Assembly: GCF_050003625.1 (NCBI RefSeq)
Contig: NC_134398.1
Coordinates: forward strand, 91,611,913-91,675,912
Direction: 5' to 3'
Length of the DNA: 64,000 nucleotides
Origin: Haematobia irritans
Taxonomy: Eukaryota; Arthropoda; Insecta; Diptera; Muscidae
Shown: piece after piece, positions 18,654 through 29,829 of the stretch
Layout of the letters: every line of letters starts with the position of its first letter
Numbering within the stretch: the stretch's first letter is position 1
Program-made: the position numbers and the translations under genes
The notes under the pieces: model-generated
What the model was told of the DNA's origin: nothing
Database searches by the model: none
What the model saw: the letters and a program-made list of their open reading frames with translations, nothing else

Positions 18654-19904
18654 TGTTGGGATACCCCAATAAATTGTCACCAATTGTAAACACCATATGG
18701 CAACACTGGTGTGAGGATAGAAGACTGTCAACGATGATTCCTTTTTAGTAGTTCTTCTATAATATCCAACTACACGCTCACAAAAAATCGCTTCTGTAAC
18801 ATATACTCCCAAACATATTTTGCTTCAAGCATATACATTTTTGGGTATTGCCCAAACATTTATATGTTTGATCTCTTCCAATATATAATATGTTTGAAAG
18901 CATATTGGTCTAAACAATATATGTTTGGGTAGTCTAAGTTCCAAACATTTTGTATTTTTGCATCCAAATTCAATAATGTTGTCTTCCAAAAAACAATATG
19001 TTATTATGTGAACATATAATATGTTTGGAAGCATTTTGCACCCAAAAATATTATATGCTTAAAAAAAATTCTCCCAAAACAATATTGTGCTCAAAATTTT
19101 ATTTATTTATTTATATATTTACAATCATAATGAATTATGAAAATAAACAGGTAATATAGGTGCTAACAACATAGGTTTTCGACCTGAATGCTCAAAATTT
19201 TGTTTCTGCTTAATTGTATATTCCCCCACATCTTTCTCACTTCCACGAGATTTTTTAGTTCTTAGCACCTTTTTCTGTAATACAAACATTGTAGAAGAAA
19301 TTATTCAATTTTATGATTTTTATTTTATTTTAATTTTACCTTTTGTCGGACGGGGATTCGAACAGCGGACCACACAGTTTGTAAGGATCAAAGAAGGTTA
19401 GGTTAGGTTGTCAAAGAAGTAGTTGATCAATTGCCCAAGGAAAAATAAAATGTTAATTTTGTAATAACTAGCAACCACCAACTTAATTCAATATCGGTCC
19501 TTGTTAAATAGCGCTCCAAGCTACTAAACACATATATGTTTATAGGCTATTTCTAAATTAATATATGTTTGCATCCAATCATATTATATTTACAAACATT
19601 TTATGTCCCAAACATAATATGTTCTAACATATTAACATATATGTCCCAAACATGTTATGCTAGTTTATGAACATTATATGCTTGCACTCAAAAATATTGT
19701 GTTTAAAAATTTGTGTTCCAAACATATAATGTTTATAGCCAAACATATGAAAAACAGTCTTTTTCATCCGTGTAGGAAAAAAAGACGTATTTTAATCCTC
19801 TGTATTACAAAGATTAGTGATTAAATATTAAAACACGGCATAGCCTTAAACCCACATTTCTAAAGCTGTTTTATTATTTCTGACCGGCAGTCACAATCGT
19901 AACA
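18654..19904 (+). repeat. 5' LTR of the Mag-like Gypsy, split by a 1000-bp insert
   Basis: LTR sequence occupies 18654-18772 and 19775-19904, starting TGTTGGGATACC and ending CACAATCGTAACA. Excluding the insert and its duplicated TA it is 249 bp and differs from the 3' LTR at one base (ACCGG against ATCGG near 19883). Confidence 0.9.
18773..19772 (+). mobile_element. 1000-bp TA-flanked element with AAACATAT-rich arms
   Basis: It starts CACGCTCACAAAAAATCGC and ends TTTTTCATCCGTG, with TA at 18771-18772 and 19773-19774. The empty site is preserved in the 3' LTR at about 29207. Both arms are crowded with AAACATAT/ATATGTTT and close variants (18830-19030 and 19530-19750). The middle holds a tRNA-like B-box block (about 19350-19375), GGTTAGGTTAGGTT at 19395 and a segment shared with family-3 MITEs (19415-19525). 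Terminal inverted repeats are very short. No transposase is encoded. Confidence 0.85.
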
Positions 19905-19906
19905 GC

Positions 19907-19922
19907 TGGCGACGAGGAAAAT
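19907..19922 (+). other. Putative primer-binding site of the Mag-like Gypsy
   Basis: TGGCGACGAGGAAAAT begins two bases after the 5' LTR, the expected place and with the expected TGG start for a tRNA primer. The tRNA was not identified. Confidence 0.5.
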
Positions 19923-19974
19923 CGAGAAAAGTCAAACTGGATAAATAATTGATTTTTTTTGCAAGTCATTCAAA

Positions 19975-21116
19975 ATGGCGACAATAAATGAAACAGTGGC
20001 TGATCTTCTTAAAAAACAGCAAGAAACCATCGAGAAACAACAACAATTGATGGAACGTTTGGTGGCACTACAAAATAATACAGCCAATGATGAATTTTTA
20101 GCGATACCCAAATCAAATACATCTGGTTCAGAAGTCTTGATGGATATATTGGCTAAGAACATTCGGGAATTTGTCTATGATCCAGGGGATAATCAGATTT
20201 TTGAATTGTGGTTTGAGCGATATGAGGACATCTTTGTAGTGGAAGGTAAGCAATTAGACGAGGCAGCGAAGGTGCGGTTGTTGTTAAGGAAGGTCAGCGC
20301 AGCGGTTTTCGACAAATATAGGGATTATTTATTGCCCAAACACACTCGTGACATTTCTTTTGCCACAACCATCGAAATTTTAAAGAAATTGTTTGGAAAA
20401 AAGGAATCTCAATTCTCTTTGCGCGTCAAGTGCATGCAATGCATGTTGATTGCCATTATACAAATCATAAGTGTCGGCAATGTGGTAAAATGGGTCACAA
20501 GGAGGGGTACTGCTCATGTTTTCAAAATAAACCACCAAAACGCAATATTGAAGGTCCTAGCTGGGAAAAGAAAAATAAAAAGAGGCGAACCAACATCAAT
20601 GGGGTTTATTCCACAAATGTTAATTCTAATAACAGGCGGTTTGTATCAATGTTGGTCAATGGTATCGACATAAAACTTCAACATGATACAGGCTCTGACC
20701 TAACATTAATATCCAAAGCGACTTGGGTGAAAATTGGTAAACCTGTTCTGCGACCATCTCGACGCAAGCCGACAGATGCTTCGGCAAACCAAATTAAAAT
20801 AATGGGTGAATTAAGCGCTGATGTTAAATTGAACAACAAAAACAAAACATGCACAATAGCAGTTTCACCTATATCTACCCTAAATCTACTGGGGTCTGAC
20901 TTATTAGAAACTTTCCAAATGTGGGACATATCGATAAATAGCTACACATCATGCAATAAAATCAGTAGTACTATATCGGAAACAACAATTAGACAAATGT
21001 TCCCAACAGTATTTCGGAATGAAATTGGACACTGTAAAACTGTTAAGGTAAAATTACAATTAAAAGCTGATTCTACTCCAGTGTTCAGACCGAAGAGGCG
21101 TTGGAAAATGAACTAA
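19975..21116 (+). pseudogene. Gag and protease region of the Mag-like Gypsy
   Basis: The gag frame starts with ATG at 19975: a coiled-coil-like N-terminus (LLKKQQETIEKQQQLMERL), then a capsid-like region with FELWFERYEDIF. Around 20430 it changes frame through an apparent deletion. The second frame gives a zinc knuckle, CRQCGKMGHKEGYC, at 20472 and a retropepsin site QHDTGSD at about 20682. It then reaches the start of the RT (FRPKR at about 21090), where a further deletion shifts the frame at 21110. In an active element this polyprotein packages RNA and self-cleaves; here it cannot be made as one chain. Confidence 0.8.
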
Positions 21117-21742
21117 ATCGGTTGGAAAGGGAAGGGATTATTTCCCCGATAACTTTTTCAGAATGGGCTGCCCCTATAGTGGTCGTGAAAAAAGCATCAG
21201 GCGGTATTAGAATTTGTGGCGACTACTCCACCGGGCTTAATGATCAGTTGGAGTAACATAACTTCCCATTGCCAGTACCGGATGATATTTTTATTAACTT
21301 CAACAAGTGTTCATTTTTCACAACTATTGACCTGAACAATGCATACATGCAGATTGAAGTAGATGAAAGCACAAAGAAGCTATTAGTGATTAACACTCAC
21401 AGAGGGCTGTACACTTTCAATCGGCTTGCTCAAGGGGTGAAGTCGGCTCCAGGTGCATTCCAGGAAGCAATTGAATCCATATTAGCTGGCATAGTGGGAG
21501 CGTTTCCTTATTTGGACGATGTTATTGTGGCAACTCAAACAAGAGCAGAAAATGTTAAAGTTGTAGAACAGGTAATGAGAAGATTTGTAGCTCACAACAT
21601 TACCGTAAATTTTGAAAAATGCAAATTTTTTGCAACGTCGTGCACATATTTAGGTTATCATGTGGATAAAAATGGGATTCGTCCAGATAAAAACAAAATA
21701 AAAAACATACTAGATATGCCACCCCCTAAGGATATCGGAGAA
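21100..21742 (+). pseudogene. Gypsy reverse transcriptase fragment
   Basis: Starts with ENELNRLEREGIISP and WAAPIVVVKK, meets an in-frame TAA at 21254-21256, and continues PLPVPDDIF, TTIDLNNAYMQI, FNRLAQGVKSAPGAFQ, the catalytic YLDDV (about 21509-21523) and YLGYHVDKNGIRPD. It stops abruptly at DIGEF, where the LINE tail begins at 21743. The thumb and RNase H are missing, because the sequence resumes only with the integrase zinc domain at about 27540. Confidence 0.85.
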
Positions 21743-21743
21743 T

Positions 21744-21774
<31 letters not shown>

Positions 21775-21858
21775 CACGGCTAATAGCAGCCGGGAAATTA
21801 CAAAATATAACAATTCAATTAAATATAATTCTATATTACAATTGGGCCAGAAGGGACC

Positions 21859-24640
21859 CTATAGTATAATTTCCTTTATGGCAGGAATCGACTCAGATAA
21901 CGAGAACAATGTATACACCGAGTTATAGTTTCTAGACAAAACGTTAAGCGGATTAAATAATTCATAGTTGTGTCTACAAAAGTCAGTCTTTAAGAGTACA
22001 AAGTTCCTAGTTAAGCGATTAGGAACATTATAGCAAATTTTCGAGGTTAGGTAGTGTGAATCAGTATCTCCTTTAATTAGTTTAGTGAGAAATACAATAC
22101 CATGCATGAACCTTCTACGCTCAAGAGATGGAAGATCAATTAATAAAAGACGGCTAGAATAAGGAGGCAAGTCGTATAAATTATTCCAGCCAAGCCCTCT
22201 CAAAGCAAAAATAAGAAACTGCTTCTGGACAGATTCAACACGATCAATATAATAACGATAACTTGGTGATCAGACAACACATGCGTACTCTAATATCGGC
22301 CTAACCAGAGTCGTAAAGAGCCTTTTCGTCAAATAAGGATCAACAAATTCCTTAGACCATCTCTTAATGAAACCCAAAACACCCATTGCCTTATTCACAC
22401 ATTCCTCAATATGAGGACCGAAATCAAGTCGGGAATCCAACAAAACGCCTAAATCATTGAATCTCAGCACATTCTCAAGCTTATAGTTCCCAATGCAGTA
22501 CTCAGTCTGTTCACAAGCTCCGCGGGAAAAAGTCATCTTCTTACACTTTAAAAGATTAAGTACCATACAATTAGAAGCGCACCATTCGACTAGTCTGTCA
22601 ATGTCATCCTGAAGAAGGGAAGTATCCCTAGCAGAATCAAGTGAAAGAAATAATTTAACGTCATCTGCGTACATCAAGATCCTCGATGATACGATAACCG
22701 ACGGAAGATCGTTCAAATATAGATTAAACAGTACTGGTCCTAAGTGGCTACCTTGAGGCATGACAGATGTCACATGAATAAGCGTAGATAAACAATCTTT
22801 AAATGCAACTCTCTGAGTTCTACCATGCAAGTAGGAATCGATCCAGAGCAGAAGGATAGGTGGGAATCCCAAAACATCCAATTTGTATAGTAATAACCTA
22901 TGATTCACCATGTCAAACGCCTTTCTGAAATCCGTATAGATCACATCCAGTTGACGTCTCTGAGTGAATGATTCGAAGACATGACCAACAAATTCCAATA
23001 AATTAGTTACAGTAGATCTACCTCTCATAAAACCATGTTGGGATTCCGAAATAATATTACGAAGGGAGTACGAAATTCTCCTAGTTACCAAAAGTTCAAA
23101 CAGTTTAGGTATCACACTCAACTTAGCGATACATCTATAATTCTCAATGTTCGTTCTATTACCTTTCTTGAACAAGGGAATAACATGACTAACCTTCCAC
23201 ATGTCTGGGAAATTGCCAGCTCGCAAAGACAAGTTAAACAGATTTGTCAGTGGAATATATAAAAGATCCGCACATTCCTTCAGAATGGAAGAAGGTATAC
23301 CATCAGGTCCAGGGCAATAATTTATAGATAAGGATCTCAATCCGTCGAGCACTTCAGATTCCGTCAATGTAATATGAGAAAATATAGGAACAGAAGGAAT
23401 GAAATAGGGATACTCTGATCCAACATTCGAATTGTCAACATAGGACTCTTTAAAATAATCAGCGAAAAAATCAGCGATCACTTTCTCATTATCAGAAACT
23501 GTACCCTTATACCTCATAAAACTAGGAAAGGTCCGAGTCCTTCTTTTCGAATTAACGAAATTATAAAAACTTTTAGGGTCGGAGTTTAACGTATAGCGCA
23601 TTCTTATCAAATAACGTTCATAACAGTTCTTATTAAGACTAACGAACTTGCTTTTAGTAACTGAGTAGTTGCGAAAATCTATAGAATTGCCACTCAATAG
23701 AAATCTTCTGTACATCTTATTCCTCAAGTTACAAACACGACGTAGTTCCCTTGTAAACCAAGGGGGTCCTAGATACGACCGTCTATTACATAAGGGAACA
23801 AAACTCAAAGATAGTATAAAACCTAGAAACTTGAGAAACTAGGTTGTCAAATAACCAATCAATCCGGCTAAGAGCATCCTTAAGACCAGTTATGTCCGAT
23901 TTCCTAAAATTTAATCGTATCATTCGAGTAGAATTTGGTGAAGCAATATTCAAATTATAGGAATCTAAAGATATACAAAGAGTAGGATGGTATATGTCCT
24001 CGGGACTTACGAAAGGTTCTACTCTGGAGACATAGACATCAGAAACGTTACAAAATACTAAGTCTAGCATTCTTCCATAAGTGTTCTGGATATTATTAAT
24101 TTGAGACAGAGCGAGATCAGACAAAATGTCAAAAAAAGAATTGAGACGTTCAAACGTTTGAGGAAGGAGATAGTTAGAGTCAGTACAAGGTTTCCAAGAG
24201 ATCTTAGGAAGATTAAAATCACCAAGAACGATCAGAATATCACCGGGAGATGAAATTTCATTAACACATCGTAGACGCTGAGCACAACCAATATAAACAT
24301 CCTGACTAGATTCGGGTGGTATATACAAACATATAAGAAAGAAGGTGCGATTACATAAACGAACCTTAACACAAACAAATTCATCCTCATCATCCCCAGG
24401 AATATCAACAAGAGATGAAGGGAGTGAGTTATGAACTGCAACCAAAACACCACCACCCCTGCAAGACAAGCGGTCCTTTCTAAAAATATTAAATTCATCA
24501 CACAGTATTTCAGAGTTAAGGACATTTGGTTTGAGCCATGTCTCAGTGAAAGCAAGAAAGTAAGATGATAACGTAAAGCTACTAACATAAATATCCTTCA
24601 ATTTCGAGTTAATGCCGCGAACATTCTGGTAAATAATAGA
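21859..24640 (-). pseudogene. CR1-like ORF2: endonuclease and reverse transcriptase
   Basis: The endonuclease starts near 24640 with YQNVRGINSK, then FTETWLKP, GGGVLVAV, LGDFNLPKISW and a terminal YHPTLCISL. A frameshift at about 23800 leads into the RT: NYCPGPDGIPSSILKEC, HVIPLFKKGNRTNIENYRCI, DFRKAFDMVNH, SVMPQGSHLGPVLFNLYLNDL and the catalytic MYADD (about 22680). An in-frame TGA at 22270-22272 sits where the family usually has Trp in VWSPSY, so a TGG to TGA change is likely. The same frame continues to a stop at 21859. In life it would nick DNA and copy its own RNA. Few lesions imply modest age. Confidence 0.85.
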
Positions 24641-24651
24641 GGTGTTAGTAA

Positions 24652-25715
24652 TCAGTTTTTTGGAATTGATTGCGGTTCAATATTGGATGTGATATCCACG
24701 GGATCGAAACGCCTAGGCCTATCTCTAGTGATAAATTCCTTTACCAAAATACCTGAGGGCCAAAATTCAACAACCAGAATGGTATCAAACAATAATTGTG
24801 GAACGGTAATCTTAAACGATGCAATATCTCTAGGAGAATTAAAATTAAATTTAAACACATTACAGTCCTTTTCATTAAATTTAACACCTTTAGAACGAAT
24901 GTATGAAATAATATCAGATTCAGTTGTAACAGGCGAAAGCCTAGAAATAAAGACAGATCTACGCGGCGGAACAACAACTAACTTGTGTAGTTGATTGCTG
25001 GGGCCACTCACATTCAAGTTATCCAATGGAGTACAATTGCTAACCGGCGCTCCCGGAGAGGGAATATTAACCGGGCAAGTTACAGATGCTGAAGAGTGAG
25101 AATTACTAGGAATTAAAGAAGTCTGCACATGGGAATCTAGATCCCGACCGTTAATAGACGGAGTCTTAGGCGAGGGCACGACAATGGTGTTGCGAGGGCT
25201 AGGTAATGAAGGTGTTACTTCTACCAAAGGTGTAGGAGAAAGAAAAGAGCCGAGCAGGTCACCCGACTCGAGCGAGTGAATATTCACGTCAGGTGGGCAG
25301 AAAAAGATGAGGGTTTCTTCCTCTTACTTTGGGGGGACGCCAAGAGATGATCAGGCCATTCCAAGCCAGAAAATGTCTTCTCAAAATTCCTAAATTTCGT
25401 AAGAATAGATGATAAATCATGAGAAATCTGTGAGAAACCTTTCTTCGATTCCCTATACAATCTATAAAAATCAACATCAATTTTTCTACAATTAATACAT
25501 GACCAACGTAATCCACTCGAGACATCAGTAATCTTATCGTAATCCCTTCCATTAAATCCAGCACATTTAAAATGAGATGTACCTTCACATAGCCAGCAAG
25601 ATATAAAACGCTCATTTACATTTGATACCTTGCAATTAGCAAAACTACACTCCATTTTAAGCAAGCGCCTAAAAGTAAACTTCGACAATTGAGGAGAATA
25701 AAAAATTTGAACCAA
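24652..25715 (-). pseudogene. CR1-like ORF1 with PHD-type zinc finger and RRM-like domain
   Basis: The first part (25715-25284) has CSFANCKVSNVNERFISCW, CEGTSHFKCAGF and WSCINC, a Cys4-His-Cys3-like PHD finger as in many CR1-type ORF1 proteins, and a Lys/Ser-rich stretch. It ends at a TGA overlapping a GTG of the next frame (25287-24652), which carries a Ser/Pro linker and an RRM-like segment with RSVFISRLSPVTTESDIISY. The two were probably one ORF broken by a single-base shift. It ends just before ORF2. Expected role: RNP assembly with the element RNA. Confidence 0.7.
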
Positions 25716-25955
25716 TATTAATTTAGATCCTAAAAATATGCCTTATAAGCCGTGTATAATACTCGTAAAATATCCGTATTACGTTAGATCCTAAAAATAT
25801 GCTTTAGATTCTGTATAAATCACGGGGAATAAAGCAAACCCAAAACGAAGAAAACAAAGCAAAAACAATGCAATGTAAATAAAGTTTAACTCACTAGGAG
25901 GCTGAGGTAAAAAATCGGAAAAACAACGAAAATCGCACACAAGCGCAAAGAACTC
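25716..25955 (-). other. 5' untranslated part of the CR1-like LINE
   Basis: Lies upstream of the ORF1 PHD region on the minus strand. It holds a short direct repeat, TTAGATCCTAAAAATATG, at 25724 and 25784. It ends at the 1457-bp element. Confidence 0.5.
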
Positions 25956-27412
25956 CCCAATAAACACAGGATGAGCGTTTTTCAAATGCAACAACTTTTC
26001 AGTTTGAGGGTAAATATAATTTTCAACATAAATTCAACTTGACTTGAAATAGCTCATCTTCAATACATCTTCAAATTGTTTGCGAATTACTTCCAATTTG
26101 CCAAAATGTTGACGAAATCTTTGAAAAGGTGTTGAAGATAATCTGAGAAAACTTTGACAAAACACTACCCTAAAATGCAACGAAAAAAACCATGTGGTTT
26201 TCAATACTTATTTGTGCAACGAAGTTCGTGGTCAATTGCAAGAAATTAAATAAATGGAAAATTTTAGACAAATAACCAAATAGTTGATAAAAATAGGTAA
26301 GTGAAAATAAAAAATAAAATAAAACTTTAAGGAAGTCACTAAATGTATATCTCTTTGCAGAAAATTAAAATTATGGATTCTACGTTCTTGGAAACATTAA
26401 AAAGGTGACCGATGAAAAAATGGTGAACAATTAACTGGAACTGCTTCAAATAGTTTATAATAATTGGTACGTCAATATGAAAAATTAAATCAACACTTTA
26501 GAGAAGTCACTAAATTTAAATCTCTTTGCAGAAAACTAACATCTTTGGATGCTACATTCTTGCAAGCATTAAGAATCTGACCAATGAAAAATGAGTGGCT
26601 TATCGACAAGAAAAAGTTTCCAGAAACATTACAAGTGCAACCAATTAAAATTGTTAAAAACAACAAATTGTTGAAATCAACAACTTCTGGATGAAAATGT
26701 GCATCACATCGTCAGTTTAATTCATATGCTATTATCAGTTTAAAATGGATATTTTGTGAATTCCTTCTGCTGGAAATCAATTCTAACACGCGGTCCAGTA
26801 CGTTCGTAATTTCAAATTGCCCGCAGGTTAATAAATTTTAATGCTGTTTTATGACACCAAAAGGAAGGAAATCGAATTATCAATGCAAAAGTGTTTACTA
26901 ATAATGTTTAAGATATTTAAAGTTTTGTTGTTTGTTTTGTTTTTGTTTTTTGTTCTTATTTGTTAATATGTTTAATAAGATTATTATTTGTCAATTGGTA
27001 TTGTAGTGTAGTATGTAGTGTAGTGTATTATTATATTTATATTTTATTTTGATGAAAATGAATAAATTATACAAAATTCATAGAATTTTGGCTTTGACTT
27101 TCAATTTGAAGTGGGGATATCATTCATACAAATTTAGGTTGAAAAGTATTTGCAACGATGTTAATTCTGAATTTGACTCGCATCGAAAATTGTTTGACAA
27201 ATTATTGAGTAGCGATGCATTTCAATTTGAGGATAACACTTGAGATATTATTGCTAATGTGTTGAATTTCACTGTTGAGGGTAATGTCTGCTTTTTGTTG
27301 AGAACGCGATTTTCTCAACAATTTCTCAACTTGAATATTACCCTAATCCTTTGAAAAAATGTTTGAAAAATTGTTGAAATTTAGCATTTTTCAAACGTTT
27401 GTGTTTATTGGG
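25956..27412 (+). mobile_element. CCCAATAAACA-ended element, copy 3 (uninterrupted, 1457 bp)
   Basis: The cleanest copy of the family: CCCAATAAACACAGGATGAGC at the left, GTTTGTGTTTATTGGG at the right. The left 150 bp and right 150 bp share loose inverted similarity beyond the 13-bp ends (TTTTTCAAATGC against GCATTTTTCAAA). Near 27000-27030 it has GTAGTGTAGTGTA, the insertion site of the 966-bp element in copy 1. No protein is supported, and no target duplication could be assigned. Confidence 0.8.
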
Positions 27413-27538
27413 TCGACTTAACTCGAATAGACACTGATTCACACTATATAAATGCACTAATATAAATGCGTAACACTCAATTAAACATTAGAAAATGTAA
27501 TATTTTTATAATATTTACGAGCGCGCAAAAAAAAAAAC
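27413..27538. other. Residual sequence between copy 3 and Gypsy integrase
   Basis: AT-rich, probably the outermost 5' UTR of the CR1-like LINE, ending in an A run at 27527-27537 next to Gypsy coding sequence. No gene. Confidence 0.35.
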
Positions 27539-27661
27539 ACTTTCGATGCTGAACCAGGGTTGCCACAACGTATTCTGAAGGAACTTCATAAAGGTCATGA
27601 TGGCATAGAAAGAACCAAAGCACTAGCCCGAAGTTACGTTTACTGGCCACATATAGATGAT

Positions 27662-27918
27662 CAAGGCATATTAAAGAGGTAAAGTCATGCAATCAGGTGA
27701 CTAATATCGATATTCATATTGTCAAATGCTTTGTTTACGTTTAGTAGGTTTGTTTACATTCTTTGTGTACATAAATATTACAATACAACAACACTACACA
27801 TACAAAAAATGTCAACTTACCAACTCAACTAGTGACCTGCCATTTTAGTTTGACTTTCTAAATATCATGGGGTGTACACACGTTTGCTTGTGACTTTACC
27901 TTTAATTAATATGCCTTG
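27662..27918. mobile_element. 257-bp MITE with 9-bp duplication ATAGATGAT
   Basis: Ends CAAGGCATATTAA and TTAATATGCCTTG form a perfect 13-bp inverted repeat. ATAGATGAT occurs at 27653-27661 and 27919-27927. A 9-bp duplication is typical of Mutator-like (MULE) elements. It interrupts the integrase reading frame, and excision on paper of element plus one duplicate restores the frame, so the boundaries are secure. Confidence 0.9.
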
Positions 27919-29073
27919 ATAGATGATGATATTAAACTATTGGTCCAGTCATGTGATAAATGTGCATCTGTTGCAAAGACATTACCAAAAACGACATTAT
28001 CATCTTGGCCACAAGCCTCTTACCCTATGGAGAGAATACATATCGACATAGCAGGTCCATTGCATGATATGTATTACTTTGTCATTGTCGACTCGTTCTC
28101 AAAGTGGCCACAAATATATGAACTGAAATCAATATCTACTTTGATGATATTGGATTGTTTGGGTGATTTCACGTCGCAATTTGGTAATCCAGTACTGATT
28201 GTAAGCGATAACGGAACGCAGTTCAGTAGTCAGAATTTTAGTGAATTTTACATAGCAAATGGAATAGATCATAAATTTACTGCCCCTTATCACCCACAAT
28301 CCAATGGGTTAGCTGAGAGATTCGTGGATACGCTAAAAAGAGCGTTAAAAAATTACACGGGGAAGGTACGTGAAAAGAGAATCTTCAAACATTTTTAAAG
28401 TGTTATCGTTCCTCTCCAAATGCAAATACGCCGGGAAATAAATCTCCATCGGAGCTATTTATAGGCAGAAAATTTAGAACTAATCTCGATCTATTACAAA
28501 AACCGAAAAGCAATAAAGTCGAGAAAAATGAACAAATGGAAAGGCAATTCAACGCAAGACATGGAGCAAAGGAACGATCATACAAATGTGGTGAGAATGT
28601 CTTCGTAAAAATATATAAAAGGAATGAATCACAGTGGCACTCAGGAGTGGTAACAAAACGCATAGGCAATGTCATGTACGAGGTACAATCGAACAAAATT
28701 CCAGGCAAGACGATTACATCGCATGTGAATCAAATGAGGAAGCGATATGTGCCAGACGATACCGCACAAATAGGAAACCTTTTCGAATACGTTGAATTTG
28801 ATACTCCAACAAGTATACAAGTTGGCACCGACAACAATTGTGAGAACATCGACGTATCCAATAGGAACTTAGAAACTATAACAACACCATCGCCAAGTCT
28901 ATTGCTCAATCCACCGCCATTGCAAGCGAATACACCAATGTTATCCTCAACAGCTACAACCTCTTCAACAACACCTTCAACAACACCTTCAAGTGATTCT
29001 CAACCGCAGGGAATGATTCGGCGATCGGCTAGGAAGAAGAGACGTCCAATGTGGACAGAGGATTATGTGCTTC

Positions 29074-29089
29074 CAAAAAGAAGGAGAGA
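29074..29089 (+). other. Polypurine tract of the Mag-like Gypsy
   Basis: AAAAAGAAGGAGAGA directly precedes the 3' LTR, the position from which plus-strand synthesis is primed in LTR retrotransposons. Confidence 0.75.
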
Positions 29090-29338
29090 TGTTGGGATAC
29101 CCCAATAAATTGTCACCAATTGTAAACACCATATGGCAACACTGGTGTGAGGATAGAAGACTGTCAACGATGATTCCTTTTTAGTAGTTCTTCTATAATA
29201 TCCAACTAGGAAAAAAAGACGTATTTTAATCCTCTGTATTACAAAGATTAGTGATTAAATATTAAAACACGGCATAGCCTTAAACCCACATTTCTAAAGC
29301 TGTTTTATTATTTCTGATCGGCAGTCACAATCGTAACA
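29090..29338 (+). repeat. 3' LTR of the Mag-like Gypsy (249 bp)
   Basis: Starts TGTTGGGATACC and ends AATCGTAACA, followed by the AATAG duplication at 29339. One mismatch against the 5' LTR. Confidence 0.92.
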
Positions 29339-29829
29339 AATAGTGATGGAAAATACTTTCATGCGAATAGTGATGGAAAAATACTATCACAGTTGGCGAT
29401 TGTTGCAGTCTCACTTACGAGTCTGTGGTAGCGATGAGGATGAAATGGAACTTTGAAATGCTGGCAGGGTGGTGGTCAGGACAATATTTCCAGCGCTGAG
29501 GCCAGGAATGGACTTCGTACACAAAAGTGACAACGGAACTTGGTAGAAGACATCAATACCTACAATTTGGTATACCACATGTATCAGGGAAACGCCAGAA
29601 ACTTTGTCACAAAAGTGACAACGGATACTGATAGAGGGCATTAATACCTACAATTTGGTATCCGTTGTCACTTAGCTTGGTTATTACAGTACCCAGTAAA
29701 AACCAAGCTAAATAACATTGAGCAGGCACATGTGGCACACCAAACTGTAGGTAAAAGTGTTCTCTACCATATTCTGTGTATAAATCGTTGTTTTTATGCA
29801 CGGAAATACATAAATTTCATTAAATATTC
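29339..29829. repeat. Degenerate 166-bp satellite units and spacer
   Basis: After a tandem AATAGTGATGGAAAATAC pair at 29339-29385, sequence at 29459-29600 matches one unit of the 17371 array (CAGCGCTGAGGCCAGGAATGG), and 29605-29660 matches part of another. The remainder to 29829 has no recognised feature. Confidence 0.7.

Larger units (their letters stand above)
21743..27538 (-). mobile_element. CR1-like LINE with (TTTA)n tail, inserted in the Gypsy
   Basis: Minus-strand element whose 3' tail is (TAAA)n at 21743-21774. ORF2 spans 21859-24640 and ORF1 24652-25715. The 5' untranslated region is split by a 1457-bp DNA element; residual LINE or spacer sequence at 27413-27538 precedes the return of Gypsy integrase. 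The 5' boundary is approximate. A PHD-like ORF1 domain plus endonuclease and RT without RNase H fits the CR1/Daphne side of the jockey superfamily. Confidence 0.75.
27539..29089 (+). pseudogene. Gypsy integrase with GPY/F-like tail, split by a MITE
   Basis: The zinc-binding part (LPQRILKELHKGHDGIERT, then after the MITE LLVQSCDKC) gives the H-H-C-C finger. The catalytic core has HIDIAGP, VSDNGTQFSSQ and GLAERFVDTLKR, the D-D-E triad of retroviral-type integrases. A single-base shift at about 28375 moves to the frame with SPSELFIGRKFRT, FVKIYKRNESQW and a Pro/Ser/Thr-rich tail. This stops at 29108 inside the LTR. A 257-bp element interrupts at 27662-27918; without it and one duplicate the frame is continuous. 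An inactive enzyme in this copy. Confidence 0.85.
18654..29338 (+). mobile_element. Mag-like Gypsy LTR retrotransposon, heavily interrupted
   Basis: The element has paired 249-bp LTRs and a 5-bp duplication AATAG at 18649-18653 and 29339-29343. Gag, protease, partial RT and integrase occur in the Gypsy order on the plus strand. It is interrupted by a 1000-bp element in the 5' LTR, a CR1-like LINE (itself containing a 1457-bp element) after the RT, and a 257-bp MITE in the integrase. The RNase H region is missing. Confidence 0.9.

Noticed and set aside
19395..19410. Telomere-like TTAGG repeats
   Set aside because: Only about three units inside a transposon; flies of this type do not use TTAGG telomeres.
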